Assembly: GCA_016714645.1 (NCBI GenBank) | Contig: JADKCI010000001.1 | Coordinates: 1,364,001-1,428,000, forward strand | Source: Chromatiaceae bacterium | GTDB lineage: Bacteria > Pseudomonadota > Gammaproteobacteria > Chromatiales > Chromatiaceae | Direction: 5' to 3' | DNA length: 64,000 bases | In this document: positions 41,540-51,085 of the stretch, piece by piece | Numbering within the stretch: position 1 is the first letter of the stretch | Layout: every line of letters starts with the position of its first letter | Program-made: the position numbers and the translations under genes | The notes under the pieces: generated by a model | Databases searched by the model: none | Told to the model about the DNA's origin: nothing | Seen by the model: the letters and a program-made list of their open reading frames with translations, nothing else

Positions 41540-43585
41540 CTATTGATAGGCCTCGATCACGGGGCTGTAGGTCGAGGTGGGTTCTAGCTTGTCGATGGTC
41601 AGGATGCCGTAATCGATGGCCGGATCGCCTGGCCAGTAGCTGAAGTCGCTCTGTACCGTTTGAATTTGCTTCAGAATCGGGCCGTGGGTGAAAGAGCCGA
41701 AGGCGCCTTCCGTATCATTGCCGCCCTGTTTCCAGACCTTGTCCGAGAACTGGAAGTGGCAGGCCCCGAGAATTTGCTCCGGGTGCGCCTTTTGGTAGGT
41801 CAGCACTCCTTCCAACTGGTCCTTGATGTAGTCCGGGGTGTAATCACTTTTGACGCGGCTGTAGCCAATTTCGGTGAAGAGAATAGGGGTGCCGAATTGC
41901 TGGTAGGTCAACGGGACCCAGCCCTGACCCATGCTCTCCGCGTTGGCAAAGAGGTAGTCTTTGGAGTTGTAGGTGTTGGGGCACAGCATCAGCCGGTCCC
42001 GGTAAGGCGCGGTGCGGGGATCGGTCAACAGCTTGCTGAATTGGTTCCAGCCCGGCATGTTTTGACCACCCGGGCCGTAGGGGGTGCCGCGGGGGACAAA
42101 GGTGATGGGCACGCCTACGGGCACACTTTTGCTGAAGCCCTGCCTATCGGCCTCCTGGAGGAAACGCGCTACCAGGCTAATCGCCTGGCCGTATTGCGCG
42201 TCCGAGTTGTCCAGTTCGTTGGAGATGATGACGCCGGCCACGGCCGGGTGCCAGTCGGTGCCGGCGCTGTTGCCGAAGTTGCCAAACTTGAAGTAGAGGG
42301 GGACTTGGGTATCCCAGGCCCCCGGGTTCTGCGGCAGCCAGTTGCTGATGGGCACCACCACCTTGATCCCCAGTCTATGGGCGTAATCCAGGAACTGGCT
42401 GTGATCGTTGCGCGGATCCCAGTCATAGAGCCGGATCAGGTTGATGCCCATGCCCGTGAGGGTTTGCAGGTCGTCCCGGCAGTAGGGGGCGCAGCTTACC
42501 GAAAGATTGGATTGGGTTCCCCACAGCGATGCCACCTCCTTGCGGGCGATATCGCTGCCGAAATAGATGACGTTGGTGTTGGCCGTGGAGGGGTCGTAGC
42601 CTTGGCTGAAGGCCTGGTAGGCCGTGCCCTTGCCCGGTAGCGGGAAGCGTGAAAAGGTCCCCGAATCAATGTTCAGGTTGATCCGATGGAGGGTCTCCAC
42701 CGGTCCGGACGTCTGCCCCAGGAGCCTGGCCGTGTAGGTCACCTGCCCCAAGGCCTCGTCAAAGAGGGGTTCAGTCAGGGTCAGGAAGAAGAGTTTCAAG
42801 GCGCCGCCGGCCGTGGTTCCGAACAGGGCCGCGTTGGGTGGGTCGTCGCCAAACAGGTAGTCCCACTGCGGAAAAAAGTAGGACATGGGCGCCTGGTCCG
42901 AATAGCGCCCTGGGGCGTTGTCCACCCAGAACATCCCCGGGCCGGCGTCGCTCAGCACCAACTGGTACTCATGTTCCCTGCCGGTGGGATAGAGGTCGGC
43001 TCCGTCGGCGTACTGGACGTAGGACACCACCTCCTGGTCGTCCATGGCATTGTTGAGTACGTTGACCGTGACATCGGAGAAATTCAGGGGGGTGGTGGGC
43101 GTCTGGTCCAGGCTGTGATTCAGCATTTCCGCATGGAAACGCATGCTGTTGGACGCCGCGTCATAGGAGGGATCGGACAAAACCATGTAGACCCCTTCCT
43201 CTCCACCCCTGACGCCCAGGTCGAATTGAATCGTCGCGTTCGGGTCGGTATCCCCGTAAACCCGGCTCCAAAGGGTGTTCACGTAATCTTTCAGCGGCGT
43301 GTTGCCCACTGCCCGGCCCGGCCGATCCATGTACCAGAGGGCACCGGGGTTGAGACCCTCCAGGGTCAGCCCCCACGACGACCCCGCGGCTGGCACCCTC
43401 TCGTCATCGGCGGTGTCCAGCGGGGTCAGGTTCCCCTGTTGCGCGGCCAGCAGGTAGATGCGCGTGGCGTAGGGTGATGCGTCCCAAGGTTCCGGCCCAC
43501 CCGTGCTGTCGCCGCCGCAACTCACGATCATCATCGCGCACGCGGTGACCAGCACCATCAAGGACCCGATAGGTTTGTATTTCAC
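41540..43585 (-). CDS. Lipoprotein with duplicated beta domain and glycoside-hydrolase-like TIM barrel
   Basis: A 681-residue exported protein. The N-terminus (LMVLVTACAMMIVSCGGD) ends in a lipobox-like IVSC, so it is probably a lipoprotein. Two related domains follow: GALWYMDRPGRAVGNTPLKD with WSRVYGDTDPNATIQFDL near 80-120, and GMFWVDNAPGRYSDQAPMSY with WDYLFGDDPPNAALFGTT near 220-260. From about 330 a (beta/alpha)8-like region resembles clan GH-A enzymes. GVIISNELDNSD gives a candidate acid/base glutamate and PILFTEIGYSR a candidate nucleophile. The nearest idea is a beta-1,3-glucanosyl-type (GH17/GH72-like) barrel, but the exact family and substrate are not certain. It is transcribed alone and converges with ppk2. 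Confidence 0.75.
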   Translation of the reverse strand: MKYKPIGSLMVLVTACAMMIVSCGGDSTGGPEPWDASPYATRIYLLAAQQGNLTPLDTADDERVPAAGSSWGLTLEGLNPGALWYMDRPGRAVGNTPLKDYVNTLWSRVYGDTDPNATIQFDLGVRGGEEGVYMVLSDPSYDAASNSMRFHAEMLNHSLDQTPTTPLNFSDVTVNVLNNAMDDQEVVSYVQYADGADLYPTGREHEYQLVLSDAGPGMFWVDNAPGRYSDQAPMSYFFPQWDYLFGDDPPNAALFGTTAGGALKLFFLTLTEPLFDEALGQVTYTARLLGQTSGPVETLHRINLNIDSGTFSRFPLPGKGTAYQAFSQGYDPSTANTNVIYFGSDIARKEVASLWGTQSNLSVSCAPYCRDDLQTLTGMGINLIRLYDWDPRNDHSQFLDYAHRLGIKVVVPISNWLPQNPGAWDTQVPLYFKFGNFGNSAGTDWHPAVAGVIISNELDNSDAQYGQAISLVARFLQEADRQGFSKSVPVGVPITFVPRGTPYGPGGQNMPGWNQFSKLLTDPRTAPYRDRLMLCPNTYNSKDYLFANAESMGQGWVPLTYQQFGTPILFTEIGYSRVKSDYTPDYIKDQLEGVLTYQKAHPEQILGACHFQFSDKVWKQGGNDTEGAFGSFTHGPILKQIQTVQSDFSYWPGDPAIDYGILTIDKLEPTSTYSPVIEAYQ

Positions 43586-44014
43586 AATGTCCCTCTGTTC
43601 CAGATAAGGCCCATGCCATTGTTTCGGCCTCGCGGCCGTGGATTTCTCCTCAATCGCCTGATGCTACTGGATTGCGATTTACGTCATATGACACTCCCAT
43701 CGGCTCTATTCCACCCCCAGCGCCTTGAATACCGCATCCAGGGGGTCCGCATAGAAGGATGTCTGAAATCTGGCGAATAACTCACCAGGGATCACGACTA
43801 CCACCTGCACACGGTAACACCGGCGCCCCCAAGGCCATGGCTCTGACGGGCTTCATCGCCCTCGTTCGGGGATTCCGACCTTGGCTAGGGTCGGAAGGGC
43901 GACGATCCCTGAGTGGCGAAGGGTCTGGCTCTGCGCAAGGCGTCGAGATGCAATGGCCCTCAAATTTCGAAAGCCCCGTGTTGCGTGGCTATTCCATTAG
44001 ACGTGCCAGGCCCC
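43586..44014. other. Spacer between lipoprotein gene and ugd
   Basis: About 430 bases. A minus-strand frame ending at 43706 may be a gene remnant (separate entry). A 102-codon plus-strand frame from 43759 has no recognisable features and is not called. Confidence 0.5.
43706..43826 (-). pseudogene. Possible C-terminal remnant of an unidentified gene
   Basis: A short minus-strand frame reads YRVQVVVVIPGELFARFQTS then FYADPLDAVFKALGVE and stops at TAG 43706-43708. The composition is protein-like and it ends in a natural way, but no start or upstream part is present. I cannot name a family. It could also be chance. Confidence 0.25.
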
Positions 44015-45352
44015 TCAACCCGGAGTCGTTGGGGTTCGACCAATGGAATAGTACGTCAGGCCGCTAGCGCTAACATGACGTGGATCGAAGAGGTTGCGGC
44101 CATCGAAGACGACGGGGCTTTTCAGGCGGGCCTTGACGAGGGTGAAATCGATACCGCGGAACTGGTGCCATTCGGTGACGATGACCAGGCCATCGGCGCC
44201 ATCAAGGGCGTCGAGGGGGTCGGTCGCCAGGGTCAAGTCGGGGCGATCACCGTAGAGACGTTGCGCCTCCTCCATGGCTACCGGGTCGAAGGCGCGTACC
44301 TTGGCGCCGGCTTCCCAGAGGGCCTCCATGAGCCGGCGGCTGGAGGCCTCCCGCATGTCGTCGGTGTTGGGCTTGAAGGCCAGGCCCCAGAGGGCGAGGG
44401 TACGGCCAGAGAGATGGCCAGCGAAATGATCCCGGATCTTGGCGAAGAGGACCTCCTTCTGGCGCAGGTTGACTGCCTCGACGGCGCCCAGGAGTTCGGC
44501 TTGGTAGCCAACCGACCGGGCCGTGCGCTCGAGGGCGCGCACATCCTTGGGGAAGCAGGAGCCCCCATAGCCGCAGCCTGGGTAGATGAACTGGTAGCCG
44601 ATGCGGGGGTCCGAACCGATGCCAACCCTAACTTGCTCGATGTCGGCGCCCACGGCCTCGGCGATGTTGGACAACTCGTTCATAAAGCTGATCTTGGTCG
44701 CCAGTAGGGCGTTAGCAGCGTACTTGGTCAACTCGGCCGACCGAATATCCATGAGCATGACGCGGTTGTGACTGCGATTAAAGGGTGCGTATAGGGCACG
44801 GAGCAACTCCCCAGTACGAGGGTTGTCGGTGCCGACGACGATGCGGTCCGGGCGCATGAAATCCTCGATCGCGGCGCCTTCCTTGAGAAATTCCGGGTTG
44901 GAGACGACGTCAAATTCGACCTCGGCGCCCCGCGCGGTCAAGGACTCGCGCACCTGGGCGGCGACCCGGTCGGCGGTGCCGACGGGAACCGTGGATTTAT
45001 CGACGATGATCCGATAAGCGTCCATGTGTTCGCCGATGGAGTGGGCGACAGCCATGACGTGGCGCAGGTCGGCGGAGCCGTCCTCGTCGGGCGGAGTGCC
45101 GACGGCGATGAATTGGAAGAGGCCATGGGCAACGCCCTCGGCTGGGTCGGTGGAAAATGTTAGGCGTCCGGAGGCGCGGTTACGTGCCACCAGGGCTTCC
45201 AGTCCGGGCTCGAAGATGGGGATGCCGCCCTTGTTGAGCAGGTCGATTTTGGCCGGATCGATATCCACACAGAGGACTCGGTTACCGACCTCCGCCAGGC
45301 AGGCGCCTGTCACCAGGCCCACGTAGCCGCTGCCAAAAATCGTTACGTCCAT
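44015..45352 (-). CDS. ugd: UDP-glucose 6-dehydrogenase
   Basis: This enzyme oxidises UDP-glucose to UDP-glucuronate with two NAD+, feeding exopolysaccharide or lipopolysaccharide synthesis. At 445 residues it is a normal single-copy UGD. It has an N-terminal Rossmann motif (FGSGYVGLVTGACLAEVG), the middle helix with NPEFLKEGAAIEDFMRPDRI, the catalytic cysteine in PGCGYGGSCFPKDVRAL, and the UDP-binding C-terminal domain (LWGLAFKPNTDDMREASS). The start is ATG. It is divergent from the tRNA/tuf block. Confidence 0.96.
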   Translation of the reverse strand: MDVTIFGSGYVGLVTGACLAEVGNRVLCVDIDPAKIDLLNKGGIPIFEPGLEALVARNRASGRLTFSTDPAEGVAHGLFQFIAVGTPPDEDGSADLRHVMAVAHSIGEHMDAYRIIVDKSTVPVGTADRVAAQVRESLTARGAEVEFDVVSNPEFLKEGAAIEDFMRPDRIVVGTDNPRTGELLRALYAPFNRSHNRVMLMDIRSAELTKYAANALLATKISFMNELSNIAEAVGADIEQVRVGIGSDPRIGYQFIYPGCGYGGSCFPKDVRALERTARSVGYQAELLGAVEAVNLRQKEVLFAKIRDHFAGHLSGRTLALWGLAFKPNTDDMREASSRRLMEALWEAGAKVRAFDPVAMEEAQRLYGDRPDLTLATDPLDALDGADGLVIVTEWHQFRGIDFTLVKARLKSPVVFDGRNLFDPRHVSASGLTYYSIGRTPTTPG

Positions 45353-45489
45353 CCGGATCTCCCTGGTTACGCCGCGTTAGGCAAAAAATATCTCCGCAAC
45401 ATGTTAAAGGAAACCCCGCCGTGACGGGAGGCGAGTGAATGCCAGGCTTCGTGGGGCTAAGGGGAGGTACGTCCAAGGCTCGAACGAGG

Positions 45490-45518
45490 TTGACAGGCCC
45501 TTTGCCTGGGGCTATCAT
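45490..45518 (+). promoter_or_regulatory. Sigma-70 promoter for the tRNA-tuf operon
   Basis: TTGACA (45490-45495) and TATCAT (45513-45518) are separated by exactly 17 bases. A GC-rich discriminator (GCGTCGC) follows, typical of growth-rate-regulated stable-RNA promoters. The tRNA-Tyr gene starts 15 bases after the -10 box. Confidence 0.85.
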
Positions 45519-45532
45519 GCGTCGCTTAATTT

Positions 45533-45617
45533 GGAGGGGTTCCCGAGCGGTCAAAGGGATCAGACTGTAAATCTGACGGCTCAGCCTTCGGAGGTTCGAA
45601 TCCTCCCCCCTCCACCA
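45533..45617 (+). tRNA. tRNA-Tyr (anticodon GTA)
   Basis: An 85-base class II tRNA with encoded CCA. The acceptor stem GGAGGGG pairs with CCCCTCC. The anticodon GTA is at 45567-45569 and there is a long variable arm. It is the first gene of a tRNA-Tyr/Gly/Thr-tuf cluster. Confidence 0.95.
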
Positions 45618-45692
45618 TTTATTGTTTGGAATGCAAACTCGCCGGGGTTGCAGGCCGTTGCCGTATACCATCGGCGCCTGGATTATGAAAGC

Positions 45693-45766
45693 GCGGGTGT
45701 AGTTCAACGGTAGAACTTCAGCCTTCCAAGCTGATAGCGTGGGTTCGACTCCCATCACCCGCTCCA
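45693..45766 (+). tRNA. tRNA-Gly (anticodon TCC)
   Basis: A 74-base tRNA including the CCA end. The acceptor GCGGGTG pairs with CACCCGC. The anticodon TCC is at 45725-45727 in the loop CTTCCAA. The T arm contains GGTTCGACTCC. Confidence 0.95.
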
Positions 45767-45785
45767 AGCTGTTGTTTGCGAAGTC

Positions 45786-45861
45786 GCCCATGTAGCTCAG
45801 ATGGTAGAGCACACCCTTGGTAAGGGTGAGGTCATCGGTTCGATTCCGATCATGGGCTCCA
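45786..45861 (+). tRNA. tRNA-Thr (anticodon GGT)
   Basis: A 76-base tRNA with encoded CCA. The acceptor GCCCATG pairs with CATGGGC. The anticodon GGT is at 45819-45821 and the T loop reads GGTTCGATTCC. It ends about 100 bases before tuf. Confidence 0.95.
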
Positions 45862-45959
45862 TTTTGTCGCGTGTGGCCGCCGAAACAGGAGGCAATGCGC
45901 GGCGAGTTTGCCGTTTCTGTCATCTGGCCGATTTTTCAGCATATCGCGGGGATAGAGTC

Positions 45960-47149
<1,190 letters not shown>

Positions 47150-47218
47150 TCACTTGTCCTCGTGTCGGGGCGGATCGGGGTTGCCGACCCTGCCCCGAAA
47201 CCTGGACCTGATTTTTTT

Positions 47219-47294
<76 letters not shown>

Positions 47295-47327
47295 CTTTCC
47301 CCTCGTATTGAGCGGCGTGGTAACTCC

Positions 47328-47705
47328 ATGAATGTAAAAGCCGAAGCCGGCGCAAACCGTTTGGATACCGCCAAACTGGCGGCGGCGGCCCTCTTGTTAA
47401 TAGCCGGCATTTACGGCTTCTATTTCTTTGCCGATTATTCGGCATTGCTAAGAGTTTTGGGTCTGTTGGTCGTTGGGGGCGGATCGGCGGCGATCGCCCT
47501 TAACACCCAGATAGGGAGCCAATTGTGGCACTTCGTGGGAGATGCCCGTACCGAAGTCCGTAAGGTGGTATGGCCGACCCGCCAGGAGACCCTGCAAACC
47601 ACCTTTATCGTCGTAGTCATGGTCCTGATTCTGGGGATCATTCTGTGGCTATTTGACATGGTGCTGATGAGCGTCCTGCGATTGCTGACTGGGCAGGGGA
47701 GTTGA
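47328..47705 (+). CDS. secE: Preprotein translocase subunit SecE
   Basis: The essential small membrane subunit of the SecYEG channel, 125 residues. Three hydrophobic helices are visible, the first two as LAAAALLLIAGIYGFYFF and YSALLRVLGLLVVGGGSAAI; the conserved amphipathic segment FVGDARTEVRKVVWPTRQET precedes the third. The three-helix form is usual in gammaproteobacteria. The ATG at 47328 is the only start that excludes the preceding tRNA. Its stop overlaps the nusG region. Confidence 0.95.
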   Translation: MNVKAEAGANRLDTAKLAAAALLLIAGIYGFYFFADYSALLRVLGLLVVGGGSAAIALNTQIGSQLWHFVGDARTEVRKVVWPTRQETLQTTFIVVVMVLILGIILWLFDMVLMSVLRLLTGQGS

Positions 47706-47707
47706 GC

Positions 47708-48241
47708 GTGTCCAAGCGCTGGTATGTGATTCACGCCTTCTCCGGCATGGAGAATCAAGTCAAGCGTGCGCTGGAAGACCGTATCAAGCGTGCCGGTGTG
47801 GAGGATCAATTCGGCGACATTTTGGTCCCGACCGAGACCGTGGTTGAGGTCCGCAATGGTGTCCAGCACAAGGTCGAGCGCAAGTTCTTCCCGGGTTATG
47901 TCCTGATCAGCATGGAGATGACCGACGATACCTGGCATCTGGTGCGAGATGTGCCCAAGGTCATGGGCTTCATTGGCGGCCATCGTGATAGACCGGCCCC
48001 AATTCCCGACAGCCAGGCGAATGCCATTCTGCAACGGATGCAGGACGGTGCCACCAAACCGCGGCCCAAGGTTCTCTATGAGCCCGGCGAAATGGTACGG
48101 GTCATCGATGGTCCCTTTACGGACTTTACGGGTGTGGTTGAGGAGGCGGATTACGAGAAGAACCGTCTTAAAGTGTCGGTTCTGGTTTTTGGTCGCTCCA
48201 CTCCGGTTGATTTGGAATTCTCCAAGGTCGAGAAGGGCTGA
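47708..48241 (+). CDS. nusG: Transcription termination/antitermination factor NusG
   Basis: A 177-residue factor that binds RNA polymerase and links it to Rho or the ribosome. The NGN domain starts SKRWYVIHAFSGMENQVKRA and includes FFPGYVLISMEM; the KOW domain has EPGEMVRVIDGPFTDFTGVV. The start is GTG at 47708, with AGGGGAG at normal spacing, giving the usual MSKRWYV N-terminus; a TTG at 47702 is a weaker alternative. It follows secE by two bases. Confidence 0.96.
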   Translation: MSKRWYVIHAFSGMENQVKRALEDRIKRAGVEDQFGDILVPTETVVEVRNGVQHKVERKFFPGYVLISMEMTDDTWHLVRDVPKVMGFIGGHRDRPAPIPDSQANAILQRMQDGATKPRPKVLYEPGEMVRVIDGPFTDFTGVVEEADYEKNRLKVSVLVFGRSTPVDLEFSKVEKG

Positions 48242-48308
48242 GAGGAAGTAAGCGGTCAAGGCTGGATTGCCCCGGCACCCTTTCGCGAAGTCCGACCCAC
48301 AAACGAAT

Positions 48309-48328
48309 TCATGGATTCAAATCCATGA
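48309..48328 (+). promoter_or_regulatory. Perfect inverted repeat in the nusG-rplK spacer
   Basis: TCATGGATT and AATCCATGA form a hairpin with almost no loop in the 180-base spacer before rplK. The ribosomal protein L1 binding and feedback site of this operon is expected in the same leader. This hairpin could be part of that structure or a processing site. Confidence 0.4.
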
Positions 48329-48423
48329 GCCGATCCCACCCACCGCTCTGTTAGAGAGGGGGCAGCGGATCCGGGGAGCCAGTTCCTCGCGGCTGGCGAT
48401 CGAACCCATTCATAGAGGTTGAA

Positions 48424-48855
48424 ATGGCAAAGAAAATAACAGCTTATATCAAGCTGCAAGTCAAGGCAGGTGAGGCCAATCCGAGCCCGCCCGTCGGCCC
48501 GGCCCTCGGCCAGCGCGGCGTAAATATCATGGAATTCTGCAAGGCCTTCAACGCCAAAACGCAGAATCTGGAAAAGGGTATGCCCACCCCGGTGGTCATC
48601 ACGGTCTACGCCGACCGCAGCTTCACCTTCATAACCAAGACCCCGCCCGCCACGGTCCTCCTCAAGAAGGCCGCAGGCGTGACCAAGGGCAGCAAGATCC
48701 CTCATACCAACAAGATTGGCACCGTAACGCGCGCCCAACTTGAGGAGATCGCCACCATGAAAATGCCGGACTTGACAGCCGCCGATATGGACGCCGCTGT
48801 TCGTACCATCGCCGGCAGTGCCCGCGCTATGGGCCTGAATGTGGAGGGAGTCTGA
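48424..48855 (+). CDS. rplK: 50S ribosomal protein L11
   Basis: A 143-residue protein of the GTPase-associated centre that binds 23S rRNA with L10. It starts AKKITAYIKLQVKAGEANPS and contains the proline-rich PPVGPALGQRGVNIMEFCKA. The C-terminal RNA-binding domain ends with TIAGSARAMGLNVEGV. The length is normal and it is one base from the rplA start. Confidence 0.98.
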   Translation: MAKKITAYIKLQVKAGEANPSPPVGPALGQRGVNIMEFCKAFNAKTQNLEKGMPTPVVITVYADRSFTFITKTPPATVLLKKAAGVTKGSKIPHTNKIGTVTRAQLEEIATMKMPDLTAADMDAAVRTIAGSARAMGLNVEGV

Positions 48856-48856
48856 A

Positions 48857-49549
48857 ATGGCTAAGCTTTCAAAGCGCATGCAGGCGGTTCGGTCTGGATT
48901 TGAAAAAGGCCGGGTCTATGGCGCGGAAGAGGCCTTCGTGATTCTCCAGGGGCTATCCAAGGTTAAGTTCATGGAGAACGTTGATGTCTCCGTGAATCTG
49001 GGCGTCGATCCGCGGAAGTCCGATCAGGTGGTTCGTGGCGCTACCGTCTTACCCAATGGCATTGGCAAGCAGGTGCGAGTGGCCGTCTTTTGCCAGGGCG
49101 CGGCGGCGGATGCGGCCACGGCCGCCGGCGCCGAACGCGTTGGCATGGAGGATCTGGCGGAGGATATGAAGGCCGGTAACCTCAACTACGATGTCATCAT
49201 CGCCTCGCCGGATGCCATGCGCGTGGTTGGTCAGTTAGGGCGTTTGCTGGGTCCCCGCGGACTCATGCCTAATCCCAAGGTTGGTACTGTGGCGGCCGAT
49301 GTCGCCGAGGCGGTGCGTAATGCCAAGGCCGGTCAGGTGCGCTATCGCACCGATAAGGGTGGCATCATCCACTGCCCCCTGGGCAAGGTCTCCTTCGAAG
49401 CCGTGGCCCTGCGCGAAAATCTTGAGGCCCTGCTGCGCAACCTGATGAAGGTCAAGCCCAGTACCTCCAAAGGTGTTTACATGCGCAAGGTCACGGTCTC
49501 CACGACCATGGGGCCTGGACTGACGGTGGATCACCAGGCTCTCGTCTAA
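48857..49549 (+). CDS. rplA: 50S ribosomal protein L1
   Basis: A 230-residue protein of the L1 stalk that also represses its own L11-L1 mRNA. It has the usual N-terminal KLSKRMQAVRSGFEKGRVYG, the central VDPRKSDQVVRGATVLPNG and the late GRLLGPRGLMPNPKVGTV. The start is ATG at 48857 with GAGGGAG just upstream; an earlier in-frame start at 48839 lies inside rplK and is rejected. Confidence 0.98.
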   Translation: MAKLSKRMQAVRSGFEKGRVYGAEEAFVILQGLSKVKFMENVDVSVNLGVDPRKSDQVVRGATVLPNGIGKQVRVAVFCQGAAADAATAAGAERVGMEDLAEDMKAGNLNYDVIIASPDAMRVVGQLGRLLGPRGLMPNPKVGTVAADVAEAVRNAKAGQVRYRTDKGGIIHCPLGKVSFEAVALRENLEALLRNLMKVKPSTSKGVYMRKVTVSTTMGPGLTVDHQALV

Positions 49550-49918
49550 CCCTACGTGAGGGGGGCGATGCCTCACCTCGACTTGGCGGCCACCGGGAAT
49601 GATGGCCGCGATAATTTTCGGACCCTGGCCTTCGGGTCGGGGTTCGATGTGATCTTTGGGGCCCTGGTTATTTGCCGGGGGCCGTCAAAGACCGCGGGCG
49701 TCCGGGCTGCCACAGGGATTCCAGGTTGCGCCAGACTTAAATTTACGCAGGCCCGCGCAGACGGTGCTCCCGAATCGGACTGGTGACCGCGCAAGCGGTG
49801 GCAAGACCCCTGATAACGGCGCACGGAACCGCCGCCTTACTGGGTTAGGGATAACCCGGGCGGCAATCGGAACAGGGGATAGCGTCCCCAGACAACCGAA
49901 ATCAGGAGGTGACGAACT
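49550..49918 (+). promoter_or_regulatory. Leader region of rplJ (probable L10 autoregulatory RNA)
   Basis: The 369-base spacer before rplJ has no gene but several GC-rich potential hairpins. In proteobacteria this position holds the L10-L7/L12 binding leader that controls rplJL translation, and often a promoter. It ends in an almost perfect ribosome site (AGGAGGTGA, 49903-49911). The assignment rests on position and length; I did not fold it. Confidence 0.55.
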
Positions 49919-50446
49919 GTGGCACTGAATTTTGCCCAGAAAGAAACCATCGTCGCCGAGGTCGCGGAAGTCGCGAAGAGCGCCTATTCGGCCGTTGGCG
50001 CCGAGTACCGGGGCTTGACCGTCGCCCAGATGACCAGCCTGCGCGTTGAAGCGCGCAAGGCCGGGGTGTATCTGCGCGTCGTCAAGAACACCCTGGCCAA
50101 GCGCGCCGTCGAAGGTACGGAATTTGCCTGCATACAGGGGGCCCTCAAGGGGCCCATGGTCCTGGCCTTTTCGCAGACGGATCCGGGTTCGGCGGCACGC
50201 GTGGTCGAGGCGTTTGCCAAGGGTAATAACGCGCTCAAGGTCACGCTTGTGTCTATTGGCGGCAAGCTGCTCGCCCCCTCGGAACTCGGCACGCTCGCGA
50301 AGATGCCGACCTACGAGCAGGCGATATCCCAGCTCATGTCCGTCATGAAGGCCCCGGCGCAGAAACTCGTGGCGACCATCAACGAGGTCCCGGGCAAGCT
50401 TGTCCGTACCCTCGCGGCGGTCCGCGATGCCAAAGAGGCGGCCTGA
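49919..50446 (+). CDS. rplJ: 50S ribosomal protein L10
   Basis: A 175-residue protein forming the base of the ribosomal stalk with L7/L12. It opens ALNFAQKETIVAEVAEVAKS and includes YRGLTVAQMTSLRVEARKAG. The start is GTG, eight bases after a very strong Shine-Dalgarno. It is followed 58 bases later by rplL. Confidence 0.97.
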   Translation: MALNFAQKETIVAEVAEVAKSAYSAVGAEYRGLTVAQMTSLRVEARKAGVYLRVVKNTLAKRAVEGTEFACIQGALKGPMVLAFSQTDPGSAARVVEAFAKGNNALKVTLVSIGGKLLAPSELGTLAKMPTYEQAISQLMSVMKAPAQKLVATINEVPGKLVRTLAAVRDAKEAA

Positions 50447-50504
50447 CCACACGGGTCCGGTCCTCGGTAGGGCATCAACCAGCTATTCGATTTAGGAGAA
50501 ACCC

Positions 50505-50882
50505 ATGTCTATATCCAAAGAAGACATCCTGGAAGCCATCGCCAACATGACCGTCATGGATGTCGTTGAGCTTATCAGCGCGATGGAAGAGAAGTTTGGC
50601 GTAACCGCCGCCGCGGCTGTCGCCGTGGCCGCTGCCCCTGCCGCCGCCGCGGCCGAGGCCGTTGAGGAGAAGACCGAGTTCGATGTCGTTCTGACCGGCT
50701 TCGGCGAAAACAAGGTTAGCGTCATCAAGGTCGTCCGCGCCCTGACGGGCCTGGGCCTCAAGGAAGCCAAGGACGCCGTCGAAGGCGTGCCAACCACCGT
50801 CAAGGAAGGTGTTTCCAAGGATGAAGCGGCTACCGCCAAGAAGCAACTGGAAGAGGCTGGCGCCACCGTCGAGGTTAAATAA
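50505..50882 (+). CDS. rplL: 50S ribosomal protein L7/L12
   Basis: A 125-residue stalk protein that recruits translation factors. The N-terminal dimerisation helix SISKEDILEAIANMTVMDVV is followed by a long Ala-rich hinge and the C-terminal domain (FDVVLTGFGENKVSVIKVVR and GLGLKEAKDAVEGVPTTVKE). An AGGAGAA ribosome site precedes the ATG. Confidence 0.98.
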   Translation: MSISKEDILEAIANMTVMDVVELISAMEEKFGVTAAAAVAVAAAPAAAAAEAVEEKTEFDVVLTGFGENKVSVIKVVRALTGLGLKEAKDAVEGVPTTVKEGVSKDEAATAKKQLEEAGATVEVK

Positions 50883-51085
50883 TCTCAACCTTGCGTCGTT
50901 ATTCTTCCATTAGGAATGAGGGGCTGGCGATCCTTGGACCGCTGGCCTTTCCCTGTTTCCGTCGCGGGGCTTTGAGCCACGCACGCATCGGGTGGGAACG
51001 ACGGTTAGGCAGTCCGCACGTTCCGTCCCGATCCGCCGCCCGTTCCAGGGCGGCCCAATTATCAGTACGTCGAGGGTAAGGCAGC

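Noticed and set aside
43759..44067. 102-codon plus-strand frame before ugd
   Set aside because: No ribosome site or domain, and it runs into the ugd gene on the opposite strand.
47164..47218. GC hairpin and T-run between tuf and tRNA-Trp as an intrinsic terminator
   Set aside because: The T run is about 13 bases away from the stem, and tRNA-Trp, secE and nusG follow immediately without another clear promoter, so read-through or processing is more likely.
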